The position numbers and the translations under genes were made by a program. 64,000 nucleotides of DNA, from the NCBI RefSeq assembly GCF_001984125.1, contig NZ_MTQL01000006.1, positions 992,001 through 1,056,000 on the forward strand, read 5' to 3'. Numbering within the stretch: position 1 is the first letter of the stretch; each line of letters starts with the position of its first letter. The notes beneath the pieces are model-generated. The model saw only the letters and a program-made list of their open reading frames with translations. It was not told the origin of the DNA and did no database searches. Below, in pieces: positions 9,326 through 17,491 of the stretch. This stretch comes from Leifsonia sp. ALI-44-B (GTDB lineage: Bacteria; Actinomycetota; Actinomycetes; Actinomycetales; Microbacteriaceae).

Positions 9326-10354
9326 TCAGCCGACGGGCGAGAGCTGGCCGACGAGCCCGAACAGGTCCTTCGGGTCTTCGGGCGCGGCCACGAGGTCGAT
9401 GTCCTCGAAGAATTCGGTGCCGTCGACGGCGTCGCGCAGATAGCGCAGAGCCGAGAAGTCCTCGATCGCGAAGCCCACCGAGTCGAAGATCGTGATCTGC
9501 TCGGGCGACGTGCGGCCGGGGTGTTCGCCGGCGACGACGCGCCAGAATTCGGTCACCGGGAACGCGGGCGACATCTGCTGGATCTCACCCTCGATGCGCG
9601 TCTGCGCCTCGAACTCGATGAACACGTCGCCGCGCTCGAGAATGGCCGGGTCGAGCTCGGTCTTGCCGGGGCAGTCACCGCCGATGGCGTTGAGGTGCAC
9701 GCCGGGGGCGACGAGGTCGTCGGTGAGCACGGTTGCGAGGGCCTTGTCGGCCGTGCACGTGGTGATCACGTCAGCGCCATCGACCGCGTCGGCAGCGCTC
9801 GTGGCGATGACGACGTCGAAGCCGAGCGGGGTCAGGTTGCGGGCAACCTTCTCCATGGCGGCGGGGTCGGTGTCCCAGAGGCGCACGTGCTCGATGCCGA
9901 GGGCTGCTCGCATCCCGAGCGCTTGGAATTCGGCCTGGCTGCCCGCGCCGATGAGGGCGAGGGTGCGCGAGTCGGGGCGTGCGAGATATTTGGCGAAGAA
10001 GGCGGATGTCGCGGCCGTGCGCAGCGCCGTGAGCAACGTCATCTCGGCCAGGAACGTCGGGTAGCCGTTGTGCACATCGGCCAGAACGCCGAATGCCGTC
10101 ACCGTCTGGAAGCCGCGCGCGGGGTTCGACGGGTGACCGTTGACGTATTTGAACGCGTAGGTCTCGCCGTCGCTCGTCGGCATGAGCTCGATCACGCCGA
10201 AGGGCGTGTGGCTGGCGACGCGCGGCGACTTGTCGAAGCTGTTCCAGCGGGCGAAGTCTGCCTCGACATAGTCGATCATTCCTCGGATGATGCGCTCGGG
10301 GCCGGTGGTCGACACCCACCGCACCATGTTCTTCACGTCGACGAATCGGGTCAT
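9326..10354 (-). CDS. ornithine cyclodeaminase family protein
   Basis: A 342-residue NAD-dependent enzyme of the ornithine cyclodeaminase/mu-crystallin family; the adjoining ctlX suggests true ornithine cyclodeaminase (ornithine to proline plus ammonia). The dinucleotide-binding loop is [20 protein letters not shown] (about residue 130), with WDTDPAAM as the end of the second strand and VITTCTADK downstream. The longer N-terminal part ([20 protein letters not shown]) matches the bacterial long form. ATG 10354 is preferred over GTG 10372 because AAAGGGA lies just upstream of it. It is the first gene of ocd-ctlX-DUF255 and is divergent from an Lrp/AsnC gene, the probable regulator. Confidence 0.92.
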   Translation of the reverse strand: MTRFVDVKNMVRWVSTTGPERIIRGMIDYVEADFARWNSFDKSPRVASHTPFGVIELMPTSDGETYAFKYVNGHPSNPARGFQTVTAFGVLADVHNGYPTFLAEMTLLTALRTAATSAFFAKYLARPDSRTLALIGAGSQAEFQALGMRAALGIEHVRLWDTDPAAMEKVARNLTPLGFDVVIATSAADAVDGADVITTCTADKALATVLTDDLVAPGVHLNAIGGDCPGKTELDPAILERGDVFIEFEAQTRIEGEIQQMSPAFPVTEFWRVVAGEHPGRTSPEQITIFDSVGFAIEDFSALRYLRDAVDGTEFFEDIDLVAAPEDPKDLFGLVGQLSPVG

Positions 10355-10465
10355 CGGGGTTCCCTTTCTCACGGCGGGGCCGGAGAACCCCGTCCCCTCG
10401 ACGCTATTCCTAGGCGATATGCACGCTCAATATGCTGAGTGCGGTACATCTGCGTCATCACTGCA

Positions 10466-10494
10466 CACAGTGCTCGCTGCCGACATACACTGTG
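10466..10494. promoter_or_regulatory. inverted repeat between ocd and the Lrp gene, probable Lrp operator
   Basis: CACAGTG (10466-10472) and CACTGTG (10488-10494) are perfect inverted copies 22 bp apart centre to centre, i.e. two helical turns, which suits an Lrp/AsnC dimer of dimers. The left arm sits in a smaller palindrome GCACACAGTGC (10463-10473). The right arm ends three bases before the regulator start, so binding would repress its own gene and could control ocd on the other side. Confidence 0.5.
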
Positions 10495-10497
10495 ACA

Positions 10498-10929
10498 ATG
10501 GCCCAGCTGGATGACCTCGACCGACGCCTCCTCGCCGAACTCCGTGCCGACGGCCGCGCGCCCGTGGCCGAGCTCGCGCGCACCCTGCATGTGGCCCGCG
10601 CAACCGTGACCAGCCGGCTCGATCGGCTCATCGCATCCGGAACCGTCGTCGGTTTCACCGTGCGCGTGCGCGACGAGGTCGAGGCGGGCAGCGTGCAGGC
10701 CGTGGCGTTCATCGAGGTGGAGGGTCGCTCGACGGACCACGTCATCCGCGAGCTGCGCGGCTTTCCCGAGATCAGCTCGCTGCACACGACCAACGGCGGC
10801 TGGGACCTCGTGGCCGAACTGCGCGCCGAGACGCTGCTCGACTTCGACCGCGTGCTGGGCGCCATCCGCCGCATCGAGGGCGTCATCAACAGCGAGACGA
10901 GCCTGCTGCTGAGCTCGGTGCTGCGCTGA
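10498..10929 (+). CDS. Lrp/AsnC family transcriptional regulator
   Basis: A 143-residue regulator of typical Lrp/AsnC length. Residues 1-60 form the winged helix (LDDLDRRLLAELRADGR, then ARTLHVARATVTSRLDRL as the recognition region), and residues 65-140 the RAM/AsnC ligand-binding domain (VQAVAFIEVEG, FPEISSLHTTNGGWDLVAEL). ATG 10498 is chosen since the domain starts there; the open frame reaches further upstream without homology. It is divergent from ocd-ctlX-DUF255 and has a two-arm inverted repeat at its start. Inference: it senses ornithine, arginine, citrulline or proline and controls that operon. Confidence 0.93.
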   Translation: MAQLDDLDRRLLAELRADGRAPVAELARTLHVARATVTSRLDRLIASGTVVGFTVRVRDEVEAGSVQAVAFIEVEGRSTDHVIRELRGFPEISSLHTTNGGWDLVAELRAETLLDFDRVLGAIRRIEGVINSETSLLLSSVLR

Positions 10930-10948
10930 AGTTTCTCGCGCGGGAGGG

Positions 10949-11665
10949 CTAGAAGACGCGCTTGGAGACGTCGACCGGGGTCGCTGCAGCGAGCGTCGAC
11001 GAGACCGTGTCAGCCGGAGTGACTCCGGGCACCGAGGACATCAGCTCGGAGTCGGGCGTGGCCGGGTCGGCGAGATACATGCGCGTGTAGGCGGCCGACT
11101 CCGGTTCGAAGCGCCAGCTATCGGCGATCGAGCCGGCATCCACGGTGTCGAAACCGAGCTCGTCGATGATTCGTGCCGCTTCGAGCTTGGCTTCGGCGTC
11201 ATCTGACGCGATCGGCAGGGCTGAGCGATCTGCCGCGCCCTGTGACCGAGCGAGCAGCGGGATGTGGTGGGCGAGGATGTTGTTGAACGCCTTCACGTAG
11301 CGCGTCTCCCCCAGCCATCCGCGCACGAGCTCGCTAGTGGTCACGTCACCGGCGTCGAGCTCGGCGATCCGACCGTCCCGCGAGGGGTAGTAGTTGCTGG
11401 TGTCGAGGACGATCTTGTCGTTGAGCAACCCGTCGGCGAGGCCCCGCACCGCGGGCAGTGGGATCGAGAGCACGACGGCGTCGCCGACACGGGCGGCCTC
11501 ATCGACCTCGGCGGCGCGGGCGAGCGGGCTGAGCTCGGCGATGAGGTCCGCGAGCGATTCGGGGCCCCGTGAGTTCGCGATGACGACGTTCATGCCTGCC
11601 GCGACGGTGAGGCGCGCCACGGCCGATCCGATGTTGCCGCTTCCGATGATTGCCAGTGTCGACAT
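10949..11665 (-). CDS. F420-dependent NADP-reductase-like dinucleotide-binding protein
   Basis: A 238-residue protein with a Rossmann fold of the F420-dependent NADP oxidoreductase family. It begins TLAIIGSGNIGSAVARLTVAAG (GxGxxG), has VVIANSRGPESL at the end of beta 2 (the serine/arginine suits NADP), VVLSIPL and VLDTSNYYP. The family reduces NADP with F420H2 or acts on related substrates; the true partner is unknown. It is divergent from an ArsR-like repressor with several GTACAT/ATGTAC half-sites between the two starts, so induction through that regulator is likely. It is convergent with the Lrp gene, leaving an 18-bp gap. Confidence 0.85.
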   Translation of the reverse strand: MSTLAIIGSGNIGSAVARLTVAAGMNVVIANSRGPESLADLIAELSPLARAAEVDEAARVGDAVVLSIPLPAVRGLADGLLNDKIVLDTSNYYPSRDGRIAELDAGDVTTSELVRGWLGETRYVKAFNNILAHHIPLLARSQGAADRSALPIASDDAEAKLEAARIIDELGFDTVDAGSIADSWRFEPESAAYTRMYLADPATPDSELMSSVPGVTPADTVSSTLAAATPVDVSKRVF

Positions 11666-11818
11666 GAGATCTTCTTTCTCTCTGCTTGAGGTGATGCGCG
11701 CGCTGTCCGTCGTGCGCGCTGAGCGCGGTGCTGACTGAGCGCGGTGGGCGCGAGCCCGCTCCGACTCAGGGCACCGCGACGCCTTGTTCGGTGGACGAGC
11801 TTCACCCGATCGGGCAAG

Positions 11819-11858
11819 ATGTACATGACACCGCGTACATCAACCGTATCCCATGTAC
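11819..11858. promoter_or_regulatory. array of ATGTAC/GTACAT half-sites, probable operator
   Basis: Three 6-bp half-sites lie within 40 bp: ATGTAC (11819-11824), GTACAT (11835-11840) and ATGTAC (11853-11858). Consecutive pairs are inverted with gaps of 10 and 12 bp. The array lies between the divergent reductase and ArsR-like genes, 44 bp before the regulator start. It is the natural candidate for the regulator binding region. Confidence 0.45.
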
Positions 11859-11902
11859 GCACCAATGTGAACATGTTTTGGATGCTCGAGAAGGGAGTGT
11901 GT

Positions 11903-12241
11903 ATGGCCAGCCGCTTGTCGAACCCCCTCACGATTCCCGGCGAGGACGAGTTCGACCTCTTCGAGGTCATGCGGGCACTGAGCGACCCGGTGCGACGCGC
12001 CCTCGTCCACAACATCGCCTCCACACCCGGAACGGCGTGCAGCACCTCCGACTTCGGGGTGTCGAAGTCTGCACTGACTCGGCACTGGCGCGTCCTGAGG
12101 GAGGCCGGCATCATCCGCCAAGAGGTCGACGGCACGCGTCACCGCAACTGGCTGCGCGACGAAGAACTCGACCGTCGCTTCCCCGGCCTGCTGGCCCTCG
12201 TCCTGCAGGAACACGAGGCCGAGCTGCATCGATCGAGCTAG
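11903..12241 (+). CDS. ArsR-like winged-helix repressor
   Basis: A 112-residue DNA-binding protein. The sequence FDLFEVMRALSDPVRRALVH matches the ArsR-type first helix, FGVSKSALTRHWRVLREAGI is the recognition helix and turn, and EVDGTRHRNWLRDEELDRRFPG is the wing plus last helix. No metal-binding CxC motif of classic ArsR sensors is present, so it belongs to the non-metal group. ATG 11903 is chosen for its AAGGGAG site seven bases upstream; the longer open frame is not plausible. It is divergent from the F420-type reductase gene, which it probably regulates. Confidence 0.88.
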   Translation: MASRLSNPLTIPGEDEFDLFEVMRALSDPVRRALVHNIASTPGTACSTSDFGVSKSALTRHWRVLREAGIIRQEVDGTRHRNWLRDEELDRRFPGLLALVLQEHEAELHRSS

Positions 12242-12403
12242 CCGCGTGCCGCCTCGCGCGTGAACCTCTAAGCGAGAGGCGCCGCCTGGCGAATGGCGCA
12301 GCACAGCGAATGGCGTCGCAGAGGGCAGTCCTGCCCATGTGCACGTTGCGCCGGCCGCACTACGTTTGACGCACCAGCCAGGTGAATCAGCGAGGAGCCG
12401 ACA

Positions 12404-12934
12404 GTGACGAAGAAGCGATCGGTCCTCGGCACCCTGGGCTGGGTGGCAATCTGCCTCGGCATCATCGGGATGCTCGGCGCCCTCGCCATGCTGGCCGCTC
12501 CCGGCCTGAGCACGGCCGCGCCGGTTGCCTTCGGCGAGCGCCTGACCGTCGACGTCTCGGCAGGTGACCACGCGGTCTATGTCACGCCATCCGAGGAGTC
12601 GGGCTCGATCACCTGCACGGGCGAGGTCGCCGGCGACGAGCTCAGGCTGAGGCCGGACATGACGCAGGAGTCCCTCTTTTTCCCGGTGGCTTGGGATGCG
12701 CGAGGCAGCTTCGTCGCAGAACGCGCTGGCCTCGTCATCCTCTCGTGCGACGGGCCCGTCAAGGGCGCAGCCTTCACGATCGGCCCGGTCGTGTCGTTCT
12801 GGCACGTCGCGGGGGCGACCCTGCTCGGCATCGCCTCGCTCATGGTGGCCTTGACGGGTGGCGCCCTCTTGTTCTGCGCAGCCGTAACGCGCCGACGCGC
12901 GCGCACAATAAATGGGGGTGGGACATGTTCATGA
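12404..12934 (+). CDS. hypothetical protein with two membrane segments
   Basis: 176 residues, no family recognised. Residues 8-34 form a membrane segment (GWVAICLGIIGMLGALAML), residues 40-130 an extracytoplasmic beta-rich part with two cysteines (ITCTGE, ILSCDG) that could form a disulfide, and about residues 131-160 a second membrane segment, followed by a basic tail (RRRARTI). GTG 12404 has GAGGAG at 12392-12397. The next small membrane gene overlaps its stop, so the two should be co-translated. Function unknown. Confidence 0.7.
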   Translation: MTKKRSVLGTLGWVAICLGIIGMLGALAMLAAPGLSTAAPVAFGERLTVDVSAGDHAVYVTPSEESGSITCTGEVAGDELRLRPDMTQESLFFPVAWDARGSFVAERAGLVILSCDGPVKGAAFTIGPVVSFWHVAGATLLGIASLMVALTGGALLFCAAVTRRRARTINGGGTCS

Positions 12935-13200
12935 GGCGCGGAAAAACCACCGACGGCTGGGCGATCATCGGCTTCGGAATCTTCGCCATCATCGTTTCCG
13001 CCACCTGGTACGCCGGATGGTGGGGGTCTACGCCCTCGGGCAGCCGCTCGCAGCTCTTTGCCTATCTCGGCCTTCCACTCGGCATCATCGCAATCATCGC
13101 CGGCATCGTGAGCCTCTACCGCGACGGCCGTCGCGCTGAAGAACAGCGCGAGCGGGAGGACGAGGATGAGCGGTCGTCTGGAGCGGCTGGCGGGTCCTGA
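12925..13200 (+). CDS. small hypothetical protein with two membrane segments
   Basis: 91 residues from ATG 12925, or 89 from ATG 12931, whose ATGA overlaps the stop of the preceding gene (12932-12934); either start implies coupling. It has two hydrophobic helices (about residues 13-33 and 47-64) and a highly charged C-terminal tail rich in E, R and D. No family recognised. The shared orientation and overlap suggest a two-component membrane unit with the upstream protein. It was scored in a longer frame that starts inside the upstream gene, but only this part has protein-like composition. Confidence 0.6.
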   Translation: MFMRRGKTTDGWAIIGFGIFAIIVSATWYAGWWGSTPSGSRSQLFAYLGLPLGIIAIIAGIVSLYRDGRRAEEQREREDEDERSSGAAGGS

Positions 13201-13261
13201 GAACCTGCCCAGCCGCAACCGCGTCACGCACGCGTGCACCGTCGGACCGCATCCGAGCCCG

Positions 13262-14053
13262 TCAGCGCAAACGGGCGGCGACGGGGTCCGGCTGTTTGTC
13301 AGCGGCGAGGGCAAGCGCGCGCCAGCCGGCTGAGAAGTTCTGCGGCAGGTCGTCGTGACTCGGCCAATTCGGCAGGCGGGCGGCGAGATAGAACCCACAG
13401 TCGCGCCAGGTGGCGTCTTTCCGGCGAAAACGCGTCACCGAGTAGATGAGCGGGCGGCGGGGCATGGCCCGCGTCGCCGGCACCATGTGGGGCATCAGTC
13501 GGCTCAGCACGTCGCCAGTCGGCAGCTCAGGGCCCGACCAGTTCAGCCATTCGAGGCTGGGGGCGTCGCCGTATCGCGAACGCCGCACACCGGCCACGCG
13601 GAACAGGACCAGTCGGCCGTCCGCGGTCGTGTAGCTGAGGACATCTCCGGCCGTCAGCTCGGTTTCGATGTGACGCCAGGGGCGCCGCACGCGCTTCGAG
13701 GCCGGCTGGGGCCCGGTGAGCTGGGTGCGCAACTTCTGCAGGGCCGCCTGACGACGAGCGAGCTCGGTGGTTCCCGCCTCGGCCCAGACGTCGAGACCGT
13801 CGCCGCGATTGATGGCGGTCAGCGCGGCATCGCGCACGTCGTCATCCAAGCGCCCCACCTGCGATTGCGCGGCGGCCAGGGCGATCCAGAACTCCGCCGC
13901 GGTGTCGTCGCCGACCAGGAGATACGAGAACTGTTCGAGGACGCGTTGCCGGGCCGCGTCATCCGGCAGCTCGTCTTCGAGGGCTTCCCGATACTCGCTC
14001 CGGATGTCGGCCGCCGTGTCGTTGGCGAAAACGCCCGCACCCCAAGCACCCAT
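13262..14053 (-). CDS. DUF4259 domain protein
   Basis: 263 residues. The first ~120 residues match DUF4259: MGAWGAGVFANDTAADI opening, EALEDELPD, and AAEFWIALAAAQSQVGRL. The C-terminal half (from about 125) is a beta-rich region with GDVLSYTTADGRLVLFRVAG, which looks like a second small barrel domain. Function of the family is not established. A CATAAT box at 14060-14065, six bases before ATG 14053, suggests its own leaderless promoter although the upstream membrane gene ends only 12 bases away. Confidence 0.8.
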   Translation of the reverse strand: MGAWGAGVFANDTAADIRSEYREALEDELPDDAARQRVLEQFSYLLVGDDTAAEFWIALAAAQSQVGRLDDDVRDAALTAINRGDGLDVWAEAGTTELARRQAALQKLRTQLTGPQPASKRVRRPWRHIETELTAGDVLSYTTADGRLVLFRVAGVRRSRYGDAPSLEWLNWSGPELPTGDVLSRLMPHMVPATRAMPRRPLIYSVTRFRRKDATWRDCGFYLAARLPNWPSHDDLPQNFSAGWRALALAADKQPDPVAARLR

Positions 14054-14065
14054 GGCGAGATTATG

Positions 14066-14578
14066 TCATCTCGGTCGGCGCCAGGACGTGCTCAGCAGCG
14101 CCAGCCCCACCACGCAGAACGCGAAACCGACGAACGCTAGGAAGCCCGTGCTTCCGTTCAGAATGATGAGCGCGCCGCCGACGATGAGGGAGCCCGCGCC
14201 GATGCCGAGCTTCTGGGCGCGCCGCCGGCGCGAGTGGTCGGGGCGAGGAACACCGGGTTCTTCATAGTCGACGCGACGACCCAACCCGGTGGGAGGCTCG
14301 ACGGGCACCTCGCCGATGACGGCATCGAGGTTGGAGCCGTAGTAATCGATCCACGACCCGACACCCACCTCGGGGCAGGCCGCGTGAAGCTGCTTTTCGA
14401 AGACCGAATAGTCGGCCGGGTCGCGCTGGTACATGAGCGCGCTCGGGCTGATGTTGCGTTGCACCCAGCCGTTGGGCCAGAAGGCGTCGTAGAAACAGAC
14501 CCGCCGGGGCCGCCGCAGAATGAGCGAGGGACGGACGGACGCGATCGCGCGGATCGCCAGGGGCCGCGGCGAGGTCAT
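14066..14578 (-). CDS. hypothetical protein with C-terminal membrane hairpin
   Basis: 170 residues, no family recognised. The N-terminal ~100 residues are soluble and polar with the segment WPNGWVQRNISPSALMY. After a basic stretch (DHSRRRRAQK) two hydrophobic helices follow (about residues 120-160), which would anchor it in the membrane with the N-terminal part probably in the cytoplasm. ATG 14578 has AGGATG/GAGG purines just upstream; GTG 14584 is the alternative. It is probably co-transcribed with the DUF4259 gene, 12 bases downstream. Confidence 0.55.
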   Translation of the reverse strand: MTSPRPLAIRAIASVRPSLILRRPRRVCFYDAFWPNGWVQRNISPSALMYQRDPADYSVFEKQLHAACPEVGVGSWIDYYGSNLDAVIGEVPVEPPTGLGRRVDYEEPGVPRPDHSRRRRAQKLGIGAGSLIVGGALIILNGSTGFLAFVGFAFCVVGLALLSTSWRRPR

Positions 14579-14610
14579 CCTCACATCCTGTCAGACCGCC
14601 GCCGCGTGAC

Positions 14611-15018
14611 TCAGCGGGCGGCGCTAGCAGCCAGAGCGACCGCATCGTCGAGCGTGGCCGGGCAGGACGCGTCGTCGGGGTGTGCGGCGATCGCGATGAG
14701 CGCCGAGAGACGGCCGTACGCCGCCTGCAGGTCGACGATCTTCGCGCCCAATCTGGCCCGCTCGAGGACGAGCCGGTCGGACAGCTCGTCGGCGAGCCGC
14801 CCGTCGTCGATGGCGGGAAGCAGTGTCACCAGCAGCTCGCTGCCCAAACCGGCGGAGAAGAGCTGTTGGATGAGTCGCACACGGTCGACAGCCGACGCGT
14901 CATACGTTCGCTGGCCCGTGAGGGTGCGCACGGGATGAAGCAGCCCTTGCTCCTCGTAATACCGCAGTGCGCGGGTGCTGACGCCGGCGCGGGAGGCGAG
15001 TTCTCCGATACGAATCAC
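14611..15018 (-). CDS. MerR family regulator
   Basis: 135 residues. The start MIRIGELASRAGVSTRALRY followed by YEEQGLLHP and YDASAVDRVRLIQ is the classic MerR winged helix, then a long dimerisation helix (LVLERARLGAKIVDLQAAYG). The C-terminus has a single cysteine (ASCP) and no cluster of metal ligands, so a metal or redox sensor like SoxR is unlikely. Start is GTG 15018. It is divergent from an SDR gene whose promoter has the long 19-bp spacer and dyad that MerR proteins act on. Confidence 0.92.
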   Translation of the reverse strand: MIRIGELASRAGVSTRALRYYEEQGLLHPVRTLTGQRTYDASAVDRVRLIQQLFSAGLGSELLVTLLPAIDDGRLADELSDRLVLERARLGAKIVDLQAAYGRLSALIAIAAHPDDASCPATLDDAVALAASAAR

Positions 15019-15050
15019 GGTGGCCTGTGCTCTCTTCTTCGATTTCCGAC

Positions 15051-15081
15051 TTGCAGTTGACGTTGACGTCAGGTCTTAGCG
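15051..15081 (+). promoter_or_regulatory. MerR-type promoter of the SDR gene
   Basis: TTGCAG (-35, 15051-15056) and TTAGCG (-10, 15076-15081) are separated by 19 bp, the overlong spacing typical of MerR-activated promoters. The spacer carries a repeated TTGACG and the palindrome TGACGTCA (15064-15071). This is where the adjoining MerR protein should bind and untwist DNA to activate the SDR gene. Confidence 0.6.
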
Positions 15082-15091
15082 TGTGCGGGAG

Positions 15092-15106
15092 GCGGGACAT
15101 TCCCGC
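15092..15106 (+). other. small hairpin in the 5' leader of the SDR gene
   Basis: GCGGGA and TCCCGC (15092-15097, 15101-15106) pair around a CAT loop, ending 7 bases before the AAGGAG ribosome-binding site (15114-15119). There is no T-run, so it is not a terminator; it may protect the mRNA end or modulate translation. Confidence 0.35.
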
Positions 15107-15123
15107 AGGGAACAAGGAGCACC

Positions 15124-15825
15124 ATGAACGTCGAAAACTCAATCGCACTGGTCACGGGAGCGAACCGTGGAATCGGTCGCCACTTCGTCACCGAACTCCT
15201 CGCAGCGGGCGCGCAGAAGGTCTATGCCGCCGCGCGCAACCCCGAGTCGATCGAGGTGGACGACCCGCGCGTCGTCCCGCTGCGACTCGACCTGCTCGAC
15301 GAGGACTCGATCGCGCAGGCTGCGGAACGGGCATCCGATATCTCTGTCCTCGTCAACAACGCGGGCATCACCACGGGCGCCGATCTCTTGAGCTCTCCGA
15401 TCGACGATATCCGCGCCGATCTCGAAACCCACCTCTTCGGCACGCTGCGCGTGACCCGGGCGTTCGCCCCGGCACTCACGGCACATCCAAAAAGTGCGAT
15501 TGTAAACATCCTGTCGGTTCTGTCGTGGGTGGCGACGCCGGCCGGTTCGGGCTCATATTCGGTGGCAAAGGCCGCGGAATGGAATATGACCAACGGAGTG
15601 CGCGTGGAACTGGCCGGCCGGAACGTGCTCGTGCAGGGCGTTCACCTCGGAGCCGCCGATACCGACATGATGGCTAGCAGCGACGCACCGAAGATCGACC
15701 CGGCGGATGTCGCGCGCGCGAGTATCGCGGGCCTGCACGCCGGCGCCATCGAAGTTCTGGTCGACGACCCCAGCCGTTTCGTCAAGGCGGCGCTCGCCGG
15801 AGACCCGGCTGTTCTCTACGCGTGA
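15124..15825 (+). CDS. short-chain dehydrogenase/reductase
   Basis: A classical SDR of 233 residues. The cofactor loop is ALVTGANRGIGRHFVTELL (TGxxxGIG, residues 10-16), then YAAARNPESI at the end of beta 2, LVNNAGITTG (NNAG), and the catalytic YSVAK motif with Y about 147 and K 151, preceded by a serine in NILSVLSW. The arginine after beta 2 suggests NADP(H). Substrate unknown. AAGGAG at 15114-15119 fixes the start. It is read away from, and probably activated by, the MerR gene. Confidence 0.95.
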   Translation: MNVENSIALVTGANRGIGRHFVTELLAAGAQKVYAAARNPESIEVDDPRVVPLRLDLLDEDSIAQAAERASDISVLVNNAGITTGADLLSSPIDDIRADLETHLFGTLRVTRAFAPALTAHPKSAIVNILSVLSWVATPAGSGSYSVAKAAEWNMTNGVRVELAGRNVLVQGVHLGAADTDMMASSDAPKIDPADVARASIAGLHAGAIEVLVDDPSRFVKAALAGDPAVLYA

Positions 15826-15858
15826 GGCACGCGGTTCAGCTCTCCCTCGCTCGCCCGC

Positions 15859-16452
15859 CTACCAGGCACCGACGTAACTGGAGACGGGCTCATCGATGGA
15901 CGCTCGCCGGGCGATGACCGGCAGGCCGCGCGTGACGGCCAACTGGATGCGCTGGATGAGCGCCTCGGAGCGGATCTCGTAGCCATCGAAGTCCGAATTC
16001 GACGCGTAGACGCCGATGGGCAGCGTGAGCGCCTGGAAGAAACCGAACAGCGGACGGAACGAGTGCTCGAGGATGAGGGCGTGCCTCTCTCCCCCGCCCG
16101 TCGCGGCCAGCAGCACGGGCGTGTCGACGAGCGCGTACTGGTCGACGAAATCGAAGAGGTGTTTGAAGAGCCCGGTGAACGAGCCTCGGTAGACCGGGCT
16201 GGCGACCACGAGCAGGTCGGCCTGTTCGATGCGCACGAGTTCCTGCTCGACGCTGTCGGGCAGTTGGCCGCGGTTCAGGGCGCCCGCGAACTCGGGGCCG
16301 ATCTTCGAGATCTCGATGAGGTGCACGTCGATGTCGATGCGTTCACCGAGCTCGGCGACGATGCGGCGAATCAGCGCCGTCGTCTTACTGGGCTCGTGCA
16401 GGCTTCCCGACACGGCAACGACTCGCAGGCGGGACGACACGTTTTCAGACAT
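15859..16452 (-). CDS. NAD(P)H-dependent FMN reductase (MsuE/SsuE-like)
   Basis: 197 residues with a flavodoxin-like fold. VVAVSGSLHEPSKTTALIRR is the FMN-phosphate loop near residue 10, LLVVASPVYRGSFTGLFKHL the conserved P-Y-R/H-G-S-F-T-G flavin site near 80-98, and LLAATGGGERHALILEHSFR the third. This pattern is that of the FMN reductases of sulfonate-use systems and related NADPH-dependent reductases. It supplies reduced flavin to a monooxygenase; no such partner is next to it. It is convergent with the SDR gene and followed by a 90-bp gap to the DUF1684 gene end. Confidence 0.9.
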   Translation of the reverse strand: MSENVSSRLRVVAVSGSLHEPSKTTALIRRIVAELGERIDIDVHLIEISKIGPEFAGALNRGQLPDSVEQELVRIEQADLLVVASPVYRGSFTGLFKHLFDFVDQYALVDTPVLLAATGGGERHALILEHSFRPLFGFFQALTLPIGVYASNSDFDGYEIRSEALIQRIQLAVTRGLPVIARRASIDEPVSSYVGAW

Positions 16453-16542
16453 GTCTCGACGCTAGACCCGCCTGCCCGTGACCGCACGGCGGGCCGCAAC
16501 ACGGCGTAAAGAGCGCCCCGGTCGGACTGTCGTGATCGCCCC

Positions 16543-17382
16543 CTAGGCGGGCTGCTCGACCAGGTCGAGGTTCTTCTCGCCCGCGCGGATGGGCGTCGTG
16601 AGGCGGTTGCCGGCGGGCGGCAGAGGGCACACGTAGAAGTCGCTGAACGCGCACGGCGGCAGGTAGAGCCGGTTGAAGTCCACGCGCACGCGGCCGTCGG
16701 CACCCGGCGCGTCGATGCGCAGGAATCGGAAGCGGTAGGTCTCCGAGCCGCTCGTGCCGTCGGCCAGCACGGCGCTGAAACCGCGCGGCCCACCCGTCAC
16801 AGTCAGCGACACGGCCTCACCGTTCAGGTCGAACGACACGGTTCCGGCGGGGTGCTCCTCGGCCACGTGACCGTCGATCGCCTCGTTCCGGAAGCGGTGA
16901 TCGGCGTCGGCGGGGGTGAACTCCGCCTCGAACACCCAGTTCTCGTCGGGTTCGAAAGCGAGGATGTCGCGCACGGCGCTGCGCGTGGGAGCATCCGGGT
17001 CGATCAGGCGCAGGGCCAGCACGCCGTCACGCTCGAAGTAGCGCAGCCGCTTGTCACCCCAGGCGATCTCCTGGCCGGGCCGCAGCGTCACGCCGTCTCC
17101 GCCCACGGTCGCATACGGCTCGCCGTCTTGCAGCACGGCCGAGCCGGTCAGCTCGTCGGCCACACCGCGCACGCCGTCGCGCGTCGCCGACCACACGCCG
17201 GGAACCCCGTCATAGGAGGTCGGCTCGTTGGTCAGCCAGTGCGTGGCGGCGAGCGACGCGAGGCCGAGCGGCGACAGCGTGGCGCGCAGACGCGCCTGGT
17301 GCCAAGCCGCCCAGCTGCGCCGGAACGCGTCGTCCGTCGCCTCGCCCAGGAAGCTCTCGGTCTGTTCGATGCTGTCGCTCAT
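16543..17382 (-). CDS. DUF1684 domain protein
   Basis: 279 residues from ATG 17382, which has GAGGAG upstream; the longer open frame antisense to the next gene is spurious. The C-terminal signature is clear: VRVDFNRLYLPPCAFSDFY followed by VCPLPPAGNRL matches DUF1684, whose members have a beta-barrel fold around a conserved N-x-C/x-Y-P-P-C-A. Earlier segments include FERDGVLALRLIDPDAP and WVFEAEFTPAD. Function unknown. No signal peptide. It lies between an FMN reductase and an MDR oxidoreductase on the same strand, but gaps of about 90-110 bp argue against tight coupling. Confidence 0.85.
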   Translation of the reverse strand: MSDSIEQTESFLGEATDDAFRRSWAAWHQARLRATLSPLGLASLAATHWLTNEPTSYDGVPGVWSATRDGVRGVADELTGSAVLQDGEPYATVGGDGVTLRPGQEIAWGDKRLRYFERDGVLALRLIDPDAPTRSAVRDILAFEPDENWVFEAEFTPADADHRFRNEAIDGHVAEEHPAGTVSFDLNGEAVSLTVTGGPRGFSAVLADGTSGSETYRFRFLRIDAPGADGRVRVDFNRLYLPPCAFSDFYVCPLPPAGNRLTTPIRAGEKNLDLVEQPA

Positions 17383-17491
17383 AGCTGACTCCTCAAATCT
17401 CTGCGCCGGTCGGATCGCTGACCCGGCCGCACTACCCTGTCGACTTTCGCCGACCTCCTTATTCAACCCGATCCCGCCGGCGATTATGCCC

